A stretch of DNA of 64,000 bases from Xiphophorus maculatus (lineage: Eukaryota; Chordata; Actinopteri; Cyprinodontiformes; Poeciliidae), in NCBI RefSeq assembly GCF_002775205.1, contig NC_036457.1, forward strand, positions 3,891,650 to 3,955,649. Direction: 5' to 3'. Shown here piece after piece: positions 13,901 to 25,278 of this stretch (position 1 is its first letter; each line of letters begins with the position of its first letter). The translations under genes and the position numbers were made by a program. The notes under the pieces are model-generated. The model did no database searches and was not told the origin of the DNA. It worked only from the letters and a program-made list of their open reading frames with translations.

Positions 13901-16900
13901 AGGGAAGCATGGCGCCCCCTGGCGGCCAGAACAGCATGGGCCCATCTGCCAATGAAGCCAGCATGTATCCCCCCAACAGATACCCTCAGCAGAGGTGAGA
14001 GACTGTGATAAATTACATCTGCTTTCAGTTTATTAACTTAGAGGCGTTCCACATGGCTGTCTATTAGGATCCCTGCTTTTTCAATGCATATGAGGCAGAA
14101 TGGAACAAAAAGTAGTTTTCATTTAATGGATTCTAAAGAAAGATACTAATTTACATCAAAATGGACACAAACTGTCCCACTTCTTCCACGTTTGTTTTGA
14201 AACCAAATTAATTTTACTGTAAAGATGAGCAACTCATGACTTAAATCACATTTTTCTCTGGATTCATTTATAGATTTATTTATAAATTAACATTTTCATG
14301 TGCATGCTTCTTTCATTTATTTAATCATAGTGACTCATATTTAAATTGCTTACTATTATATACTGTATGTGTGTGTTTTATTTTGCTCGTGGTTATTTTT
14401 GTATTTACGAATATTTAGCTACTGTTTTGCCAAAAAGGGAAGTGACACTTAAATAATATATTTTTCTGAACGAAGAACATAGTTTTATTGGTTTTGCCCT
14501 GATTAAGGAGTTAACTTTTTATTGTAGTTAATTATATTTTTCTAAAAATGTTTCTGCTGTAAAGTTTAAGATTGTTGTCACAACCTGAGTGGAAATTTGG
14601 TTGACTTTTATTAATTTCTTTTAAATGTAACAACGTTGGTGTAATCTGGTAGAATAAAACTCAGTTTCTGTCTTCAGGCACGGACACGATGGTTTTGGTC
14701 AGCAGTATCCTCACAGTATGGCCTTCGGTTCCCATCAGCCCCTTTACCCCCAGCAGCAGGTGAGTGCTCTGTACCTGTAGACCAACCCAGCTGGGTCACA
14801 TGGTGCAGGAAACAGGAAGTGGTCAGTGACTGTGTTTGGGATGTTGTCTGGATCACTGACATCTGTTTTCACAGAAATTTCAGAAAATATTTTTTAAAAG
14901 TAGGTTTTACTTCAATTAGCCCTTCTGTGTACCAAGGCCATTTGAATATAGTCATAATATTAGCAGAAAAAGACTAAAATTACAATAAAAAGTTGTTTTT
15001 ATGAGAAAAAAGTTTAGTTATCAGAATCTGATGTGAGCAGTTTGTGGTTCTTCCTTCAAAATAGTCAGTCATTTCAAACCTACTGATAATAATTTGATGA
15101 TATTAAGTATTTCTTTTAAGTATTATATCTAAAACTTGCACTAAAGTTTGATCAGCATTCCTCATTTTATGACTTTATTCTCGTATTTAAAAATAAATAT
15201 GGTAACTTGGCTCTAATATTCTGTCGTAAATTTGACCTGAATTCAAAGTCCAAATAAATAGGAGCTGGAAAACAAGATGGCTGCGCTGGATGTGCTGACA
15301 TCACTCTGAATTATGGAAACCCAAAGAATGCACCAATGGGAAAAATCCAGACTTTCCAAAAATTAATCTTGAAAAACCAAAGATGTGATTTTGATGGTTC
15401 GAGTCCCTGACAGTTCCTGTCCCTGACGGTTCTGGTCCCTGACGGTTCTGGTCCCTGACTGTCCCGGTCCCTGACAGTTCTGGTCCCTGACACTTCTGGT
15501 CCCTGACGGTTCCGGTCTCTGACGGTTCTGGTGTCTGTTTCTGCAGGGCTACAAGCGTCCGATGGAGGCCATGTTCCCGGCTGCGAAGCGTCATGAGGGC
15601 GAGGCGTTCGGCGTGCAGCAGTACGGCTCCCAGCAGTCGGACCCTTTTGGCCCCTATGGATCTGGACCGGGGGGGTTTTCAGGCCCCGAGCGCCGGCCTG
15701 TCACCGGGCAGTACCAGTACCCATACGGTCGGGACCGCCAGGGCCTCCCACAGCATGGCATGATGGGATCGGCCCCTGCGGCAGCGGCGGACGGGGGGCC
15801 GCAGCCCAGCTTGTGGCCCCCCAGGACAGAGATGGGGTTCTCGTACAGCCGGCAGGGCCAGGGGCCCCCCTTCCCCGATCAGGAGGGCCGGCCCCCACCG
15901 GACGCCCAGTGGCCCCCCAGTAACCTCAACCAGTGTCAACCTCCCTTTCCTTCCCACTCTTCTTCCTCCTCTTCTTCCTCCATGCCCCCCCTTCCCTCCA
16001 GGCAGCCCCCCTCCTCTTTCCAGGCCACGCCCACCATCCCAAATCACGTGACCCGCCCCCAGAGCCCCTCGTCATTCCCCCGGCCTCCGGTGGGCTCCCT
16101 GTCCCCCAATGGCGCCCCCTACCTGCCTGTTAAGAAACCAGGGGTCCCCACCGTTCCCCCAGCCAATCAGGGCCTCCCCCTCGTTTACAGAGAGGTCGTT
16201 TTCCCGCCCGGCTCCGTGGAGGCCACGCCCCCCAAGCTGAAACCGCGGCGACGGCTAACGGCGAAGGACACAGGTGAGACCGGCGCCACTCCACATAGAG
16301 GTCACATGACCAGGGCGCCATCCTTAAAAAGCCTTAAATTCATGTATATAAGCTTAAGGCCTTAATTTATTTTGCTGTTGCGGTTATTGCTAACTAGCTG
16401 TTAATATAAACTAGCTAGCTAGATATCTCCCAATGATAAAGTGAGCTAGCTGTTCATGTTTCTAACGTTAAAATGTCTTAGCTTAATTTAAAAACAATAA
16501 GTTGGCCTTTAATACATTAAACATGGGTTTTAAATTTTGTTTTGGCAGAAATATTTAATCTCATATTCCAAGGTAGTAATATTTTTTCTTGTGAAACGTT
16601 ACTGTTACACAAATCAGACATCTTCACTGCGTTCTGTGACTCAAGGCGGTTATGGCTGCTGCTAACTGGCTAACTGATAAACCCTTGCTAGTTAGCTAGC
16701 AATTTCTTTTGTCCATTTCTATTGTGATGCAAATCTTCAATTTAATTCATGAAAGTCTTAAATTTGAGTTGGTGAAACCGCGCTGAGCCTCACTCTGATC
16801 GGCTTTGTCAGGAACGCCGGAGGCCTGGCGGGTGATGATGTCACTGAAGTCGGGGCTCCTGGCGGAGAGCACCTGGGCACTGGACACCATCAACATCCTG

Positions 16901-18812
16901 CTGTACGACGACGGCACGGTGGGCTCGTTCAGCCTGACGCTGGTGAGGCGCCGCGCATGAAAACGTTGAGCTTAGTGAAGTTTTTTAGTTCAAAGCCAAA
17001 CGTTTGCTTCTCGACGTGCAGCTGCCCGGGTTCCTGGAGCTCATCGTGGAGTTTTATCGCCGCTGCCTGATCCAGATGTTCGGCATCCTGCAGGAGTACG
17101 AGATCGGGGCCGAGGGCCCGAAGGCGACCCCCAAAGACCCGGGGGAGGCGCCGTCGCCGCTCAACAAAGAGGATGCCAAGCCTGAGGATTCCCCTCAGCA
17201 GAGCAGCAAGTACGACAAGTGGCCAGTCAGGGTGGAGGAGGCCGGGGAGAGCTGGGCGGAGGTGGAGCGCCGGGCCGACCCAACCCGAACCAACGGCTTC
17301 ATCAGCGGTCTGCTGCACTGGAAGGCCGGAGGAGGAGACTCCACGGCTCACATCCAGACGCACTTTGAGCCCCGATCCGGAGACTTCAGGCCCCCAGAGC
17401 AGGAGAAGCAGAGCGAAGGAGTGGAGGAGCAGCGAACAGAGGAGGAGGAGCAGAAGCAGACTGGTCATCAAGGAGGTAAACGGATCAATATGAGGCTGTG
17501 CTCTCTGACTGGTCTTCATGTACCGCCTGGAAAGTCCAACTTTCTTATATAAAATATAAACATCCAAATATGTCAGGGTTTCTACACAGTCTGGAATTTC
17601 ATTTCAGTATTATTACTTTTCTTTATGTCTTTCTCTCCTGCCTTCCTTCCTGTAGCTCACTGATGATGCAGCATTTAAAAGGAGTTTTTTGTATTATTGC
17701 CAAGATTTCAATGTCTACTGTTAAAGACTTTGCAACATTAATCAGCTGCTCCTGGTTGTTGCTGTTTCTGCTCTGCAGGTTCTCCATCTGAGGTCAGAGG
17801 TCAGCGCCCAGCCCCTGCTGAGGCTCAGAATCCCATCAGCCTCCAGGAGGACGAGCCGCGCTGCTGGGACGAGGCGCCGCTGTCCACCGCCGAGTCGTGG
17901 CAGGACTCCCTGGCCAGACGCTGCATCTGCGTCTCCAACATCATCCGCAGCCTCTCCTTCATCCCTGGCAACGATGCCGTCCTGTCGCGCCACCCGGGCC
18001 TGGTTTTGATCCTGGGCCGGCTGGTGCTGCTGCACCACAGCCACCCGCGCAGGAAGCGGGCGCCGCCCACCTACCAACGGGAGGAGGAAGCGGGCCGGGC
18101 CTGCAGCCGCGACGAGTGGTGGTGGGACTGCCTGGCGGCGCTGCGGGAGAACACGCTGGTGACGCTGGCCAACGTGTCGGGCCAGCTGGACCTGTCGCAG
18201 TACCCTGAGGACATCGTCCTGCCGGTGCTGGACGGGCTGCTGCACTGGATGGTCTGTCCGTCCGCCGAGGCGCAGGACCCGTTCAGCGGCGCCGCGGCGC
18301 TTTCGCCTCAGCGGCTCGTCCTGGAGTGCCTCTGCAAGCTGAGCGTCCAGGACTGCAACGTGGACCTGCTGCTGGCCACGCCCCCCTTCAGCCGCCAGCA
18401 GCAGCTCTTCGCCACGCTGGTGCGCCTGGTGGGCGAGCGCCGCAGCCAGGTGTGCCGGGAGATGGCGGTGGCCGTGCTGTCCAACCTGGCGCGCGGCGAC
18501 GCCACGGCGGCCCGGGCTGTCGCCCTGCAGAAGGGCAGCGTGGGAACTCTGATCGGCTTCCTGGAGGACAGCCTGGCCGTGGCGCAGTACCAGCAGAACC
18601 CGCACGCCGCCGTTCCGCCGCCAGAGCCGCCCAGCATCAACATGATGTGCCGCGCGGCGAAGGCGCTGCTGGCCGTGGCGAGCGTGGAGGAGAACCGGCC
18701 GGAGTTCGTCCTGTACGAGAGCCGGCTGCTGGACATCTCGCTGTCGTCGGCCCTCAACTCGGCGGTGGCGGCCATCATGTGCGAAGTGCTGTTCAAGCTG
18801 AGCCGCTCGTGA
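1028..18812 (+). CDS. arid1b: AT-rich interaction domain protein 1B-like, BAF complex subunit (3' 21 exons; 5' end outside window)
   Basis: This encodes the large ARID subunit that defines the canonical BAF (SWI/SNF) nucleosome-remodelling complex in the nucleus. Exons: 1028-1219, 3388-3531, 3919-4026, 5819-6059, 6135-6200, 6274-6396, 7096-7432, 8415-8524, 8613-8716, 9580-9726, 10370-10579, 10650-10857, 12149-12284, 12381-12580, 13652-13796, 13878-13994, 14678-14759, 15547-16273, 16812-16942, 17022-17475, 17779-18812. They join in one open frame of about 1,671 codons ending in TGA. The order is a Q/P/G/S/Y-rich disordered region ([21 protein letters not shown]), the ARID domain, more low-complexity sequence with YKRPMEAM and AKRHEG, then the conserved C-terminal domain. 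The acidic stretch before the C-terminal domain is much shorter than in mammals. ARID1A is the alternative; tmem242 and zdhhc14 next door favour ARID1B. The first listed exon's start is less sure than the rest. Confidence 0.93.
4495..4908. repeat. 23/24-bp minisatellite in arid1b intron
   Basis: About 17-18 head-to-tail copies of AGGTTCTGGTTCAGTTCT(G)TTAGC. Two length classes (23 and 24 bases, differing by one G) and three variants at one position (TTCTGG, TTCTAG, TTCTTG) are interspersed. A related simpler GGTTCT repeat occurs at 5458-5520. Confidence 0.97.
10370..10857 (+). CDS. arid1b: ARID DNA-binding domain exons of arid1b
   Basis: Two exons (10370-10579 and 10650-10857), split by a 70-base intron, encode the helix-turn-helix ARID fold that binds DNA with little sequence preference. 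Visible landmarks are [20 protein letters not shown], the [10 protein letters not shown] turn, [18 protein letters not shown] across the splice junction, and [17 protein letters not shown] in the last helix, followed by RGEEPPP. These match the ARID1 family closely, so this is the most diagnostic part of the gene. The upstream acceptor reads CAGCAG; the frame permits an extra Gln if the first AG is used. Confidence 0.95.
10911..10938. repeat. (CA)n microsatellite
   Basis: Uninterrupted CA dinucleotide run just after the second ARID-domain exon of arid1b. A looser CA run lies at about 5195-5240. Confidence 0.95.
12733..12875 (-). repeat. dispersed ~350-bp repeat, copy 2 (inverted, partial)
   Basis: It starts AGGCCTGTCACAATAATCAA and continues TTTTAATTTATCATG-like sequence and GGTGCTTTGGTCTC, matching the complement of the terminal part of the repeat at 96-475. 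It lies in an arid1b intron. Confidence 0.55.
15403..15535. repeat. 16-bp minisatellite abutting an arid1b exon
   Basis: About eight copies of CCCTGACGGTTCTGGT with single-base variants run to within about 12 bases of the acceptor (CTGCAG) of the exon starting at 15547. The array therefore supplies the branch-site region of this intron. Confidence 0.95.
16812..18812 (+). CDS. arid1b: C-terminal BAF250-type domain exons of arid1b
   Basis: Exons 16812-16942, 17022-17475 and 17779-18812 encode the conserved C-terminal domain of ARID1 proteins, an armadillo-like core that, from knowledge of the family, scaffolds the BAF base module. Landmarks are [110 protein letters not shown] and ATPPFSR. The end reads FKLSRS then TGA. 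The 17022-17475 exon contains an E/Q-rich linker that is poorly conserved. The final 1,034-base exon is very GC-rich, and its antisense frame is open by composition only. Confidence 0.95.
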
Positions 18813-19640
18813 CACACAGACCGCCACGGAGCGTGCTCAGTGTGACCGACCGGGTCCGATTCTATTTTTATTTAAAGAGACAGAAAGAAGTTTTTACGTA
18901 AAAATGAAAATATATAGAATATATAAAGCTCCTCAGCTCCATCCACAGATGTTTATTTGGGTTTTTAAATAATTTTAATACAAAAAAATATTTAATACTT
19001 TTTAATTTTCTAAAAATTGTCCGTTTTTTGTTTTGTTTGAACCAAAGTGATGTGGCGGACGGCGATGGGGAGGGAATGCTCTTACTCTTTTTTTTAAACA
19101 AGCGTGCTCATCTCTTTCCGTTTGTGGGGCGGCTCCTTGTGGGCGGGGCTTGCTGTTTGTGGGCGGGGTCAGTGTTGTAGATAAACATCCTTTTTTTTAA
19201 CGTTATGACGGAGGAAACACTGATGTTCAGTCGTGTTCTTTGTTCTGGTGCAATAAGTTTGTTTTGATGTTTTTTGTTTTGTTTTTTTATGTGAATTTTT
19301 GAACCATCTGCAGTTCAAACGCCGCCGCGGAATGAGGCGATGTGGGCGGAGCTGCATCCCATTCTCATCAACATCCTCCTGTAAATATGTACATTGCAGC
19401 TCCAGCAGGGGGCGCCGGTCACAGCGGCTGCCAGTTTCAGGATGTGTTCGAGGGAGGCGGGTGCGTTTGATTTGACGGACTGCGTGTACAGGCTGTGGGG
19501 GGCGGGGTTTCACCGACGCCGCTTCAGAAACAGTTGTAAACAAATGTAAAGAGAGAAAAATGACTTTGTTTCTTCAGTATGAGATCTTTATATGTTCCAC
19601 GACATGTTAAAGAATAAATGTACATGAACTCTGGTTGAGC
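18813..19640 (+). other. arid1b: arid1b 3' UTR with polyadenylation signal
   Basis: This is non-coding sequence after the arid1b stop. A canonical AATAAA lies at 19613-19618, about 800 bases after the stop, so the transcript probably ends near 19,630-19,640. The segment is T-rich, with alternating U-runs and short GC-rich stretches, and no frame shows recognisable protein. Confidence 0.6.
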
Positions 19641-20780
19641 ACTGTGAACAGAGCGCCACCTGCTGCTTTTCTTTGACTACACCAACTATTACTCCAAGGA
19701 AAACCTGAATGTCAGCATCACTGTCAAACAGCTAACAGTGATGCTAGTAGTTAGCATTTTTAGCTTGTCCACATTCAGACAGCTCCAAGTCACCTTGGAT
19801 GATAAAATGTTGGGAAACAGGAAGTCATAATTATTAGAGTAAAAGTCATTTTTACTCTATAAAAACCTGTTATTTTACCACCGTAGGTCTGCATGACTTG
19901 AATAAATGGGTTGATGTTTGGAGGACATATTTAGCTTTTTTAATTTTAGCGTTGGCACAGAAACAAAAACATTCAGTTCATCTCAACATTCAGGCTTAAT
20001 TTTGTCTTACTAAATATCTGACATTTACCACAAAGGACCACAAAGTGCTGGACAAATATTATCATCTGGCCATGAGGTTAAAACGAATCAATAAAGGTAA
20101 TTTCTTAACTAGTGTAATCAAAAGCCTATCAAACTGAAATTTGGAGACAATTTAAGCTAAAGTTTAACATCAGACTGTAAGTCTGAGTGCAAAACCAGAA
20201 CAGTTCACGTCTCACAGATCAGAAGATTCAGATGTGAAGATGCATAAAAACTAAAAACTCTAGGAAATGTTTCACTGATTTATTTAGTTTACAATTAAAA
20301 CAAAAAAAATCATGGCTACTTAAAAGTACTTGTAAAAATTATATATTTGACATATTTTCACATTGATCAGCCCCGCCAGCATTTCATGATTGTTTTTGCG
20401 ATTCTTTTTCAATCAAAATGACTGATTTTATCGTTTATGCATAACGGTAAAAGTGACTTTTTGTTACTTGCCATATTAATTGGAGACAATAACTTGACAT
20501 CAAATAAGGCAAAACTTGCTAAAAATTAGCAGTTTTTTGATTTTGTGTGATCACAAAAATCTGGAGGGACTGATTAATGTGATTTGTCTTTAAACTGGTA
20601 AGTGCTTTGATTAGATCGATAAAATATTTCAGCACACAAATGTTTTTTGAAGGTTTTACTTTGTCTCCCATTGGAGACTAGACGGCCACATAAGTAGCTC
20701 TGGTGGGCCAGATTTGGCCCCCGGGCCTTAAGTTTGACACATACCAGAAAAAATCTTCCATAAAACTTAAACTTTCACAA
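19641..20780. other. intergenic spacer between convergent arid1b and tmem242
   Basis: AT-rich sequence with no coding frame I can support. At 20,690-20,745 there is a motif of the form GGGCCAGATTTGGCCC..GGGCC..AAGTTTGACAC, which I recognise as an end typical of non-autonomous DNA-transposon repeats in fish. Nothing else stands out. Confidence 0.5.
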
Positions 20781-20793
20781 CATTTAAATATCT

Positions 20794-20799
20794 TTTATT
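20794..20799 (-). terminator. tmem242: tmem242 polyadenylation signal candidate
   Basis: AATAAA on the minus strand about 95 bases after the tmem242 stop codon; it is the nearest canonical signal. A transcript end near 20,780 would leave roughly 1.1 kb between the convergent arid1b and tmem242 ends. Confidence 0.5.
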
Positions 20800-20891
20800 T
20801 ACAATATGCGACTGTTCTTGTTCTGGTATGACTTTATCTTCATAATTTCACATTTCCAAGCTGTAAAATCTCCACAGGGTCAGATTGGTTC

Positions 20892-23800
20892 TCAGTCTCT
20901 GGCTGATCCCTGTGATTTGGACCCGAAGATGGCGTCCCAGTCCAACGGTTCTGATCCGGCTGCAGCCTCTGGGTTCCTCGGGATGGCCGGGAAGAACAAC
21001 TCCATCTTCTGTCTGAACTCTGCCAACTGTAAGAGACATGGAAAGAATCAGAAACCTGCAAACTTCCCTACTTTAAAGTAAATATTTATTCATCTATTTA
21101 ACCAAAGTAAACATTTTATTTTTATTTTTACACATTAATTTGAACTCATTTTCAGTTATTTTTGTAAATTTCAATCACTGGTTTGAATTCTCTCCAGATA
21201 TATTCCAAACTTTCCTGATTATTAGAAACAAACGTACGCTGTGGACGCCGAGAGCTTTCCACACGGCGACGCTGAGGAGACCCACTCCACACCAGGCGTA
21301 CAGGGAGCCCCAGCCCAGCGCTCTGAGGGCCAGGGAGGCCCCGGACTCGGGGGCCGCGGCCGTCGCTGCCACACCCTGCAGAGGAAACAGGTTTTTCAGC
21401 AGCTGGTTGGGTCCATGTTACCTTAAAATGGAGATTTTCCTTCTATTTGCCAAAGTTGTCTGGTGGCAACCAATAGGATTCCAGAGACTGTAACCATGGC
21501 GATGTTAGAACATCGCCATGGTTACATAGCACAGGAAACTGTGCTAGTTTCCTGTTCTAGCACAGTTTCCTGTGCTAGAACAGACACTAGAATTTCTGTT
21601 CTAGCACAGGAAACTTTATGACCAAATATGGGCAGAACTCTGCAAACGTCCAATCAGATCTCTGCCCAGAAGGCACATGACTCCTGCTGTGGAAATCGTT
21701 CACAGCAGACTGGAATGACTTTATCTTCATAATTTCACATTATGAAAATAACGTGAAATTATCTTTCACATTATGATCTCTGTTAGTTTCTATAATTTCT
21801 GCGTAACTCTATTACTATGAGTCACAGAGTTGCTCACAGTTTGGCCCCTGAATGTTCGACCATTTTAGACTTTGGCCCTTGAATCTTTGATAATTTTAGA
21901 CTTTGGCCCTTCAATCTTTGACCATTTTAGACTTTGGCCCTTGAATCTTTGATCATTTTAGACTTTGGCCCTTCAATCTTTGACCATTTTAGACTTTGGC
22001 CCTTGAATCTTTGATCATTTTAGACTTTGGCCCTTCAATCTTTGATCATTTTAGACTTTGGCCCTTGAATCTTTGGTCTTTTTTAACTTTGGCCCCTGAA
22101 TGTTTGATCATTTTAGACTTTGGCCCCTGAATCTTTGGTCTTTTTTAACTTTGGCCCCTGAATGTTTGATCATTTTAGACTTTGGCCCTTGAATTTTTGG
22201 TCTTTTTTAACTTTGGCCCTTTTATCTTGAGATTTTTACAATTTGGCACCTGATGAAGGTTTAATTCAAGAGAGAAATATGATTTCCTGACTTGTTTCGG
22301 TTCGGTTCTGTTTTCCAGTAAAACTGAAACAAGCGCAAAGCCGCCGGGGCCTCCAGCTCAAATCAAATCTCCCGTCAGACGACAAAGCCCGCTGTGTGAC
22401 GGAAATAGAACGGAGGAACAGCGGCCGGATTGTTCGCCTCCAACGGACCAGAACCGCCGCCTCCTTCTCAGAACCGCCGCCGGATCGAGCATCAGGAGGG
22501 AAAACAGACGTCATCGTTTCACAAAGACAGCCTTAACTTTTCAAACCGGATTAGTAGGAAGAGTGATGCTGCTGGAGTTCACACCAAACATGAAGCTCTT
22601 CTGCTTAAATTCACACCAAATCCTGTTAATATTGTAATATTAGCAGAATAAATTCAGTCATTTATAAAATTGTTTCTAAGTTCTGCTACCAGTAACAATT
22701 TGATGCTGCTGATGTGTTTAAAGGTGAACTATGTCTTTATTTGTAAAATAATAACTTCAGGGTTAACACAACTCATTTTGTTTGTTTTTGTGTAGGACAC
22801 CACATAAAATTGCTTCTTCATTCTACGAATTATCTTTTTTTTTTATACGAGGACTAAATTATCGTTATTTGTCATGCGACTTTATTCTCATATCATTTTT
22901 TCCCCATATTACGACTTTCTCTTATTATTACAACTCCATTCTCGTAAAATTACAACTTCTCTAGAATTATAACTTTGTTATCGTAGTATGACTTCTCTTA
23001 GTTTTACAACTTTATTCCTGCAATCTTGCAACTTTTTTCTTGAACTAACGTTTCTCGTCTTATTACTTTATTCTCATATGACTTTTTTCTCAAATTATTT
23101 TGACTTACTGTTGTATGTCCTTTTTCCAATAATATTGTGACTTTAGTCTTGTAAATAATTTGTTCCCAGTCTGGCTCTAACTCCATCTTATTAGTCCAGT
23201 TTGCATGAAAATATTAACTCCATTTTTCTTTCTGGAAAACATTTTTCCCGCTGGACTGAGTTTACCTTACTGAACCAGTCTGGGCTCTTCTTCTTGGCCA
23301 GCGCCAGGGTGGAGCCGAACCCAGCGATCATCCCCGCCGAGGCCACTGTGGTCAGAAACACCGCACCTGCAAACAGGAAGCCAGGTGAGCTGTGATGTCA
23401 CAGCAAACAGGAAGTCAGCTGAGCTGTGATGTCACAGGATACAGCTGCTACCTCAGCAATCACCAACATAGGGAGGAAACAGGGGATCCTCTACGTGTTT
23501 GGACATCGGTACCAGGTTCTACTGATGACCCAGTTTGGACCAAGCTTCAACTTTGATAAACAGAGGAGATAATAGTGCAAAACAAGCCCGCAGCATCACA
23601 CCTCCATCACCATGCTTGAGGGACTTATGAAGCTAGTTAGCGTCCTTCCTGTTTTGTTGTGAATACTCCGAAGGTTTGTTGATTCATACATCTGTCATAC
23701 TCAGATTATTCTAAGTGCTTTGACATCAATAGCAGAATCAGTAAAATAGAAAACACTGAAACTGAAAAGTGTGTTCTCCAAAGTCACGGTGTCTTCCCGA

Positions 23801-24088
23801 TCTGGCTTTACACGAACACAGTGGAATCAGATTTTTGTCTTGGCCGAATAGTTCGGGGCATTTCAAAAAATCCTCCTTAAACAGGTCTGTGACCCCTGAC
23901 CTCTGCAGCCGCAGGCAGGTGAGCTGAACCTTAAATCGGTAGATTTTTGACTGAAGTTCGGCTCCGTTTGGTTTTAACCTCCGGTTAATCTGCAGCTGCT
24001 CACCTTTTAACACATGATGTCCGTCCTTTTCATCAGAATCACGGTTTGCTCTGACAACAGAGTCTCCGCCAACGTCCGCGGCCGTCAT
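20892..24088 (-). CDS. tmem242: transmembrane protein 242, mitochondrial (complete, 4 exons)
   Basis: A small two-pass protein of the mitochondrial inner membrane. The family is known to work with TMEM70 in assembly of the ATP synthase c-ring and of respiratory complexes. Coding exons on the minus strand: 24088-24004, 23366-23266, 21375-21238 and 21026-20892, giving 152 residues against about 141 in human. The start is the ATG at 24088; the upstream extension of the frame begins with TTG. Exon 2 gives [20 protein letters not shown] (membrane helix 1) and SPDWF. Exon 3 gives [20 protein letters not shown], then CGVGLL and WKALGVHS (helix 2). The last exon gives EFRQKME and AIPRNPEA. All donors are GT and the acceptors AG. 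The gene is convergent with arid1b and divergent from zdhhc14, the order known for human ARID1B-TMEM242-ZDHHC14. Confidence 0.93.
21490..21612. repeat. cluster of perfect inverted repeats
   Basis: A 36-base near-palindrome at 21490-21525 has 17-base arms (GTAACCATGGCGATGTT and its exact complement) around an AG spacer. A second perfect inverted repeat follows, with 18-base arms at 21528-21545 and 21559-21576 (AGCACAGGAAACTGTGCT and its complement). Further partial copies of TTCCTGTGCTAGAACAG run to about 21612. All lies inside tmem242 intron 3. Confidence 0.9.
21841..22240. repeat. 31-bp tandem minisatellite (TTTGGCCC..TTTAGAC) in tmem242 intron 3
   Basis: About 12-13 head-to-tail copies of a 31-base unit that begins TTTGGCCC(T/C)TGAAT and ends TTTTAGAC or TTTTTAAC. 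Two subtypes alternate in the second half of the array (TGATCATTTTAGAC and TGGTCTTTTTTAAC), suggesting higher-order duplication of a two-unit block. It lies within the tmem242 intron between 21376 and 23265. Confidence 0.9.
22810..23170. repeat. degenerate tandem repeat (ACTTTATTCTCGTA-like)
   Basis: Many diverged copies of a roughly 20-25 base unit built on 'TTACAACTTTATTCTCGTAA'. It is a low-complexity type often seen in fish introns. It sits between tmem242 exons 2 and 3 and carries no coding signal. Confidence 0.6.
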
Positions 24089-24509
24089 GCTGTTTAGGTC
24101 CGTCTCCGAAAAAACGCCCGGGTGCAAACACTAAAAATAGGAACCAGATATTATTTTCCAGGGAATTACTGAAGAAACCCCCAAAAATATGACAACCTCA
24201 CTGAAGATACATTATAGGTTTTATTTTCACTGCGTTTTAACGACTAAACATTTTAACTAGAAGTTAAAGGGCCAGAATCCTGAACCGAAGATCGTTTATT
24301 ACTTCTTGAGGCGGATTAAACGACACCGAAACAAGGGACTCACTAGAGTATAAAAATGTTTAAGATATAATATTTTAATTATAGAAAGCAACTTTGAAAG
24401 CAATATAAATGTAAAGACATAACATAGAACAAATTTTTAAATAAGAATACCAACTTGAAATAAAAGTGGGCTTAGAAGATGCCATGTCTTAAAAAACGAG
24501 CTTTAAATG

Positions 24510-24574
<65 letters not shown>

Positions 24575-25278
24575 GCTGCTATCATAAAATTAAAATTGCT
24601 CATACCATAAATAAATAATTACAAAAAGTGTTTGTTTGCTATAGTGGTTGTAAATATTTTGTCATAACTTACTGAGGAAGTTCTACTTTTCAAAATTACA
24701 ATTTTTAGTGAAGTTTAATTTTTGTTTGTTAGGGTTTATTTATTTTTTATTTATTTGCTTTTCAAGAAATTTTGTTTTTATTTCATATTTTCTTAATAAC
24801 CTGACAGACAAAACTGAAAGATAAAAACGCTAAAGATGGTTAACTAAGCCCTCCGTTTTGACTGGAAGGTTTTTTTTTTCGTGTGTAGTGACACATCCTG
24901 GTGGCGATAGAGGATCTCCGCAGGCTTCAGCGGCTCTGCGGAGGATCGGGATGCTCTTCTCCTCCTCCTCCTCCTCTTCCTCCTCATCCTTTTCCTCCTT
25001 TCCACGGACGCGGAACATCTGAACGCCCGGTAACCTGGATCACACCCACTTCCATCCAGAATCGGAACCAGTTCACATACAGGCACTGGGTCCGGAGAAG
25101 GCGGACATGGTACCGAACCGGAGGTTCTAGTGCGTGCGTTTGTTTACCGAACAAATTCATTGTAATAGTGATAAAACCCGGTCGCTTTTGTTTGGGTTCG
25201 TGATGGAAATACGGGCTCATCCGCGCGCGCACCTTTGATTATCCTTTCATCTCCGCGCGCGCTCACCTGTCAGGACTC
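24089..25278. other. divergent intergenic region between tmem242 and zdhhc14
   Basis: The start codons of the two head-to-head genes are 1.19 kb apart. The region contains a (TAA)n microsatellite at 24509-24573, a T/C-rich stretch with CTC repeats near 24955-25010, and two CpG-rich patches (CCGCGCGCGC near 25220 and 25252) just upstream of the zdhhc14 ATG. No TATA box is obvious. The zdhhc14 side looks like a CpG-type promoter; the two starts are too far apart to claim one shared core promoter. Confidence 0.5.
24509..24573. repeat. (TAA)n microsatellite
   Basis: About 65 bases of uninterrupted TAA/AAT trinucleotide between the divergent tmem242 and zdhhc14 starts. Confidence 0.97.

Noticed and set aside
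1028..18812. ARID1A as the identity of the large gene
   Set aside because: The two paralogues are close and the C-terminus has some ARID1A-like residues, but flanking tmem242 and zdhhc14 and the DSYSSQ..PPP..SP exon fit ARID1B better.
17742..18827. 361-codon open frame on the minus strand
   Set aside because: It is exactly antisense to the conserved last arid1b exon; GC-rich codon use keeps it open, and the Arg/His/Gln-rich translation has no family motifs.
24830..25018. Glu-rich minus-strand frame (EEEEEEEE)
   Set aside because: Translation of a CTC triplet run upstream of zdhhc14.
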